Shown: piece by piece, positions 46,174 through 49,887 of the stretch
How positions within the stretch are numbered: the stretch's first letter is position 1
How the letters are laid out: each line of letters starts with the position of its first letter
NCBI GenBank assembly: GCA_964444805.1
Contig: CAYUIK010000075.1
Location: 1 to 49,887 of the forward strand
Length of the DNA: 49,887 bases
Reading direction: 5' to 3'
DNA from: RECG01 sp964444805
GTDB lineage: Bacteria; Bacillota_I; Bacilli_A; Acholeplasmatales; Acholeplasmataceae
The notes under the pieces: model-generated
What the model was told of the DNA's origin: nothing
Databases searched by the model: none
What the model saw: only the letters and a program-made list of their open reading frames with translations
Program-made: the position numbers and the translations under genes

Positions 46174-48126
46174 ATGAAAAAAGTATTTTATCTGTTGATC
46201 GTCGTTTTCCTCGGCATTACGTTTGCAGCCTGTGATGAAATCGAAGATGACGAAGATGGCGTCATCACTTGGACCGGTCTCGAGGATACCGTTGTCGTTC
46301 GCGGTGATGCCATCGATTTTCTTGAGGGCGTGACGGCGACCGATACGATCGACGGGGACATCACCGATCAGATCGAGATCGTCAGCGATGATGATTTCTC
46401 GACGCATCTAGCAGGCGGCTATACCGTGACCTATCAGGTTGAGAACTCGACAGGCGTCGTTTCCACGGAAACGAAATATTATGCCGTTCAAGTCGGACAT
46501 AATGTCGCTAACGGCGACTTCTCACTTGGGGCATTTGGCTGGACGCTCGATGAACCCGGTGGGAAAGCCGATGTCGATTTTATAGACGGTCAGGCATCAT
46601 TCACGATCGAAAATGCGGGTACATCCTGGTGGGGCATCCAGCTCTATCAGATGAACGTCGTCTTCGAAGCGAATCGGACTTATAAGACGACCGTCGTGGC
46701 GTCGAGCCCGGATGAACGCTCGATTTCACTTGGTTTCGAAGATCCCGATGACGGTTTCCGGATGTTGAATCCCGGCTTCATGCCGATGGCTTTGAACGCT
46801 GAAGAAACGACATACGACATGTATTTTACCGCGGATGAGAGCTATGGGAATGTCAAGGTCGTTCTCTATCTTGGCAGTCAACTCGAAAGCGATACGGTAA
46901 CGGGTGAGCCGCACACGGTGCACGTACATGAAGTCAACATCGAACGCGTGATACGATCGACCGAAAACCAGTTCGAAGGAATCGAACCGGTCGATGTCTT
47001 GAGCGGAGCTCTTGACTTCGATCCACTCGAAGGCGTTACCTACAGTGATGAATCGTTTACCGGTACGATCGATGTGCTCGGTGATCTTCCTACGGAAGTA
47101 CAAGTCGCTTCGACGTATTATCTGACATATCTTGTCGAACTCGATGACGGTTCTGTCGTCTATGACACGCGCCAGGTCTTCTATAGTCTTCCTAAGGATT
47201 TCGAATACCAGGCGATCAACGGTGGTTTTGAAAACGGATTCGTCGGTTGGACACAGGACGTCATTCAGACGGTTGGAACAGGTGAAGCGACATTCACGAA
47301 CAACGGTGACGGTACGGTATCCGTTTTAGTCGAAGATGCCTCGGATGCTGCGTGGCACATACAGCTTCAACAGGCCAATTCGACGTTTAGAGCCGGTGAA
47401 TCGTATGTCGTGCGGTTGATCATCAAAGCGGACCAGGATCGTACCGTCGACGTCGAAGTCGTTCATCCAGGCAGTGGATTCGCCCAGATCGCACCGACAT
47501 TGGTTCAAGCGGAAGTGACGGACGAATGGCGCGAATATGAGATTCATTTTACGGCTGAAGAGAACTATGAAAATGGTAAAATAGGGTTGTTGCTGGGCAA
47601 CACCGATGGTTTGCAGCCGGATGGCGTGACGTTTACGATCGATGAGTTCCAAGTCTATAAGTATGATCCGTTCAATGAATCGTTCATCGATATCCATGAA
47701 CCGTGGGTGCTTGATAATATTACCGGTTCGATCAATGAAAACGACGAGATCGAAGTCGTGTTCGAAGAGGGTCAAGTCGGACCGGATCCATGGAACAACC
47801 AGCTCTATCAATCTTCGGGATCCGAACTCGTCGCCGGCCATACATACGAGGTCGAAGTTCGAATCAAGTCGTCGATCGCGCGTACGATCCGAGCTTGGAT
47901 CGAAGACGTCAACAAGGGTTATGCGGCGATCGCCAACGGTGCTGAAACCGAACTCGTCCTCGAAGAGGATACGTACCAGATCCTAACGTATACGATCGAG
48001 ATCACCGAAGACAACGCGACCACGAATGCGAAGTTCGTCGTGATGTTCGGAGACGGAGCGATTCAAGGACAGGCGCACACGGTTACGATCGATTATTTCA
48101 GAGTAACGGACATAACGAACGAATAG
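46174..48126 (+). CDS. Carbohydrate-binding surface lipoprotein, paralogue of the 22008 protein
   Basis: This 650-aa lipoprotein (lipobox FAAC, Cys20) has an acidic tether (DEIEDDEDG). Ig-like DUF5011-type segments are at about 30-105 (FLEGVTATDTIDGDITDQI) and about 265-345. Three CBM4/9-like modules follow the same grammar as the 22008 protein: about 108-265 (ANGDFSLGAFGW), about 345-505 (INGGFENGFVGW) and about 505-650. There is no catalytic motif. Its gene is placed before a GH43 and a binding protein, whereas its paralogue precedes the GH16 system. The two probably hold different polysaccharides at the surface. It is controlled by the TTAACG-type operator and has an AAGGAGAAAA ribosome site. 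Confidence 0.8.
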   Translation: MKKVFYLLIVVFLGITFAACDEIEDDEDGVITWTGLEDTVVVRGDAIDFLEGVTATDTIDGDITDQIEIVSDDDFSTHLAGGYTVTYQVENSTGVVSTETKYYAVQVGHNVANGDFSLGAFGWTLDEPGGKADVDFIDGQASFTIENAGTSWWGIQLYQMNVVFEANRTYKTTVVASSPDERSISLGFEDPDDGFRMLNPGFMPMALNAEETTYDMYFTADESYGNVKVVLYLGSQLESDTVTGEPHTVHVHEVNIERVIRSTENQFEGIEPVDVLSGALDFDPLEGVTYSDESFTGTIDVLGDLPTEVQVASTYYLTYLVELDDGSVVYDTRQVFYSLPKDFEYQAINGGFENGFVGWTQDVIQTVGTGEATFTNNGDGTVSVLVEDASDAAWHIQLQQANSTFRAGESYVVRLIIKADQDRTVDVEVVHPGSGFAQIAPTLVQAEVTDEWREYEIHFTAEENYENGKIGLLLGNTDGLQPDGVTFTIDEFQVYKYDPFNESFIDIHEPWVLDNITGSINENDEIEVVFEEGQVGPDPWNNQLYQSSGSELVAGHTYEVEVRIKSSIARTIRAWIEDVNKGYAAIANGAETELVLEEDTYQILTYTIEITEDNATTNAKFVVMFGDGAIQGQAHTVTIDYFRVTDITNE

Positions 48127-48152
48127 ATGATACAAACGAGAGGTGATGTACA

Positions 48153-49256
48153 ATGAAGAAGACAATCGGAATCGTCATCCTGACCTTACTCGGTTTCGTC
48201 CTTTTCGGATGCGAAGCGAACGATGATGACGACGAGGATGATCCCATTACCGAAAGCACGTATAAAAATCCCGTATGGGAGCCCATTTTAGCTGATCCGT
48301 CGGTCATACGTCATCAGGGCGTCTATTACGCCTTTGGCACACAGGATTACGGTCAGTGGGGCGAAGACGACTATGGCATCAAGTATGTCCCTATTCTCGA
48401 ATCAAGCGATCTTGTGAACTGGCGGTATGCGGGGAGTGCCTTTACGATGGCAACACGACCAACCTGGGGAACACCCGGTGCGGGTATCTGGGCACCGGAT
48501 ATCGTTCGTCTGGATGAGACCTATTATCTTTATTATTCCCTGTCGACATGGGGAGATCCGAATCCTGGCATCGGCGTGGCCACGGCACCCCATCCGCTCG
48601 GGCCTTGGACCGATCACGGTGAGCTCTTACGGTCGCTTTCCATTGGCGTCAACAACTCGATCGATGCCAATGTCTTTGAAGCGGATGGCAAGGTATACAT
48701 CATCTGGGGCAGTTTCCGGGGCATCTACGGCGTCGAACTAACAGCAGATGGACGCGCTCTCAAGGATGGTGATCACGCGGCTGAAAACAAGATTCTCATT
48801 GCCGGGCTCGACACGAGTCTAGGATGGAATGCGGCGACCTATGAGGCACCGTATGTCATCAAGAAAGATGATTTCTATTACCTCTTTCTCTCGAGCGGGA
48901 GTTGCTGTGAAGGACATAGCAGTAACTATCGGGTCAGCGTTGGGCGTGCTTCGAATCCGCTTGGGCCCTATGTCGACCACGAAGGTCGTGCGATGACGGA
49001 TGCCTATCGCGGTTATCCCGTCGTGATCGGTAGCAGTTTTTTTGCCGGACCGGGACACAATTCCATCGCACGTGACGACGCGGGCGCATACTGGCTTCTC
49101 TATCACGCCTATGACACGAGCGATGATCCTTTTATGGGAAATTCGCCCCGAAGAAGTCTTTTGGTTGACCGTCTCGTTTGGAATGAAGACGGATGGCCGG
49201 CACTCCAAGGAACCATGCCATCGAATGGGGAACGACCCGTGCCGACAATCGATTAA
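48153..49256 (+). CDS. GH43 family lipoprotein, endo-arabinanase-like
   Basis: This 367-aa surface-anchored five-bladed beta-propeller hydrolase has lipobox LFGC (Cys20) and a very acidic tether (about 21-30). The three invariant carboxylates are visible: base Asp48 (LADPSVI), pKa-modulating Asp171 (SIDANVF) and acid Glu231 (YEAPYVI). GIWAPDIVRLDETYYLYYS (about 109-127) and GPGHNSI (about 298-304, with the conserved metal-contact His) are typical of alpha-1,5-L-arabinanases (subfamilies 4/5). It inverts configuration and would release arabino-oligosaccharides outside the cell. It follows the CBM lipoprotein by 26 bp and precedes a sugar-binding lipoprotein. Arabinan is the likely, unproven substrate. 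Confidence 0.9.
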   Translation: MKKTIGIVILTLLGFVLFGCEANDDDDEDDPITESTYKNPVWEPILADPSVIRHQGVYYAFGTQDYGQWGEDDYGIKYVPILESSDLVNWRYAGSAFTMATRPTWGTPGAGIWAPDIVRLDETYYLYYSLSTWGDPNPGIGVATAPHPLGPWTDHGELLRSLSIGVNNSIDANVFEADGKVYIIWGSFRGIYGVELTADGRALKDGDHAAENKILIAGLDTSLGWNAATYEAPYVIKKDDFYYLFLSSGSCCEGHSSNYRVSVGRASNPLGPYVDHEGRAMTDAYRGYPVVIGSSFFAGPGHNSIARDDAGAYWLLYHAYDTSDDPFMGNSPRRSLLVDRLVWNEDGWPALQGTMPSNGERPVPTID

Positions 49257-49267
49257 AGAATAAACGT

Positions 49268-49287
49268 GGGGAGCCCTCGGGCTCCCC
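49268..49287 (+). other. GC-rich intercistronic hairpin without a T-run
   Basis: GGGGAGCC and GGCTCCCC form an 8-bp perfect stem with a CTCG loop, 12 bp after the GH43 stop. The lack of a T-run suggests a stability or partial-termination element rather than a full terminator. Confidence 0.65.
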
Positions 49288-49300
49288 ATCCCAATACAAG

Positions 49301-49350
49301 AAAGGAGGATTGCTCAATGCGCGTTTCGCATCGTATTGGGCAAACTACAG
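49301..49350 (+). promoter_or_regulatory. Structure-bridged ribosome binding site
   Basis: AAAGGAGGA (49301-49309) lies 42 bases from the only sensible ATG (49351). Between them TTGCTCA (49310-49316) pairs with TGGGCAA (49337-49343, one wobble) and ATGCG (49317-49321) pairs with CGCAT (49327-49331). Folding removes 34 bases, leaving about eight between GGAGG and the ATG, the normal spacing. A competing ATG (49317) is buried in the stem. Confidence 0.55.
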
Positions 49351-49887
49351 ATGAAAAAACTATCGCTCAGTATGATCGTCCTGTTGCTCCTGCTCGCGCT
49401 TTTTGGCTGTCGTCGAGGATCGACGACTGATGACGATGACGATGATGATCCACAAGGAAGAATTACGCTCAAATATTGGAATTCACTGACAGGTGCGGAC
49501 GGATCCGTTATGCGCCAACTCGTTAGTCAGTTCAATCAGGCTCACGACGGTGAAATCGAAGTGATCGAAACGTTTACCAATGAGGTCGACTATTACACCA
49601 ACCTCAACTTGCTCGTACCGATGGGCAAGGGTCCGGATGTCGCGATCATGCACTCCTATCTCGTCCAGAGTTACGCCAATTCCGATATCCTCGTACCGAT
49701 CGACGATTACATCGCGCTCGCGGGTGAGTCGATCCAATCGACGGATTATGTCGAGGACGTATTCAACGCACTCGATTTCGAAGACGAACTCTACGGTGTG
49801 CCACTCGATCTGCATGCCGTCGGCGTCTATTACAACAAAACCCTTCTCGAGGCGTATGACCTCGACGTACCGACGACTCGGGCCGAC
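49351..49887 (+). CDS. Sugar ABC transporter substrate-binding lipoprotein (5' part; runs off window)
   Basis: The first 179 codons of a family-1 solute-binding protein: lipobox LFGC (Cys20), a tether with seven consecutive Asp, and then the mature start ITLKYWNSLTGADG. VPMGKGPDVAIMHSYL (about 89-104) and ELYGVPLDLHAVGVYYNKTL (about 148-167) are characteristic of oligosaccharide-binding proteins. The start is fixed by the signal peptide. An overlapping 37-codon frame from ATG 49317 is closer to the Shine-Dalgarno but encodes nothing recognisable. It is the third gene of the CBM/GH43 operon; permease genes would be expected just beyond the window. Confidence 0.88.
   Translation, partial: MKKLSLSMIVLLLLLALFGCRRGSTTDDDDDDDPQGRITLKYWNSLTGADGSVMRQLVSQFNQAHDGEIEVIETFTNEVDYYTNLNLLVPMGKGPDVAIMHSYLVQSYANSDILVPIDDYIALAGESIQSTDYVEDVFNALDFEDELYGVPLDLHAVGVYYNKTLLEAYDLDVPTTRAD

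Noticed and set aside
49317..49430. 37-codon ORF overlapping the last binding-protein gene, as a real protein or frameshifted N terminus
   Set aside because: It encodes no signal peptide or domain and its start codon is buried in a stable stem. The 49351 start gives a textbook lipoprotein signal. It is kept only as part of the initiation-structure finding.
1..49887. Recoding of TGA to tryptophan (as in mycoplasmas)
   Set aside because: Many clear genes end in TGA, including those ending at 7137, 9167 and 43202, and their reading frames are complete with TGG for Trp. The standard bacterial code applies.
1..49887. Insertion sequences, prophage genes, integrases or CRISPR arrays
   Set aside because: No transposase, integrase or phage-like product and no regularly spaced repeats were found. 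The tRNA-Lys gene has no duplicated 3' end nearby that would mark an integrated element.

Overview
The window looks like a chromosomal segment of a Gram-positive-type bacterium with moderate GC. Every transporter-linked surface protein is a lipoprotein or an N-terminally anchored membrane protein, there are no outer-membrane components, TGA is used as a normal stop, and transcription signals are classical TTGACA/TATAAT. Lipoproteins without any LPXTG wall anchor, plus genes typical of laminarin-using Bacillota/Mycoplasmatota (GH94, a GH161-like phosphorylase, DUF5696, Yip1), fit a free-living Izemoplasma/Acholeplasma-like or other Bacillota lineage. That placement is inference. No insertion sequence, phage gene, CRISPR array or rRNA was seen.

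Layout. (1) 1-8134: a sugar locus with a leftward ABC importer (permease, permease, truncated binding protein) divergent from a LacI regulator, then beta-phosphoglucomutase, a GH65 phosphorylase and a PfkB sugar kinase. (2) 8135-12131: a cre-like site, a candidate small RNA with a run of seven C in its terminator loop, an orphan OmpR/PhoB response regulator, an S51 peptidase, an unknown two-TM protein and a cytoplasmic GH30. (3) 12182-21394: beta-1,3-glucan depolymerisation in the cytoplasm (GH94, GH16, LacI, GH161-like; then a leftward LacI-GH16 pair). (4) 21825-38460: a ten-gene operon for surface capture and import of beta-glucan: a CBM lipoprotein, a binding lipoprotein, a 1007-aa membrane-tethered binding protein, two permease pairs, an NHL/TPR/Yip1 membrane protein, a DUF5696 protein and a secreted GH16 lipoprotein. 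(5) 38461-44953: housekeeping-like genes (amidase, EEP hydrolase, tRNA-Lys, a small membrane protein, ABC-F ATPase with a coupled leader ORF, M20 amidohydrolase, small lipoprotein). (6) 44997-49887: a third carbohydrate locus (LacI, CBM lipoprotein, GH43 arabinanase-like lipoprotein, binding protein cut by the window end).

How it works together (inference). The secreted GH16 clips laminarin-like glucan. CBM and binding lipoproteins hold the fragments, and the permease pairs import them using an ATPase encoded elsewhere, because no transporter ATPase is present here. Two cytoplasmic GH16 enzymes and a GH30 trim chains and possible beta-1,6 branches. The GH161-like and GH94 enzymes phosphorolyse long and short oligosaccharides to alpha-glucose 1-phosphate. 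The GH65/PgmB pair handles a different disaccharide through beta-glucose 1-phosphate. Two near-identical promoter-operator modules (12182-12230 and 21825-21873, operator GGAAACCGRTTTCC) tie the intracellular and surface beta-glucan operons into one regulon. A second operator type (TTAACG-centred) controls the 45-49 kb locus.

The most unusual points are the DUF5696/Yip1/membrane-binding-protein import system, the C-rich candidate sRNA, an mRNA hairpin that appears to bridge a distant Shine-Dalgarno to the start of the last gene, and the leader ORF coupled to the ABC-F gene.
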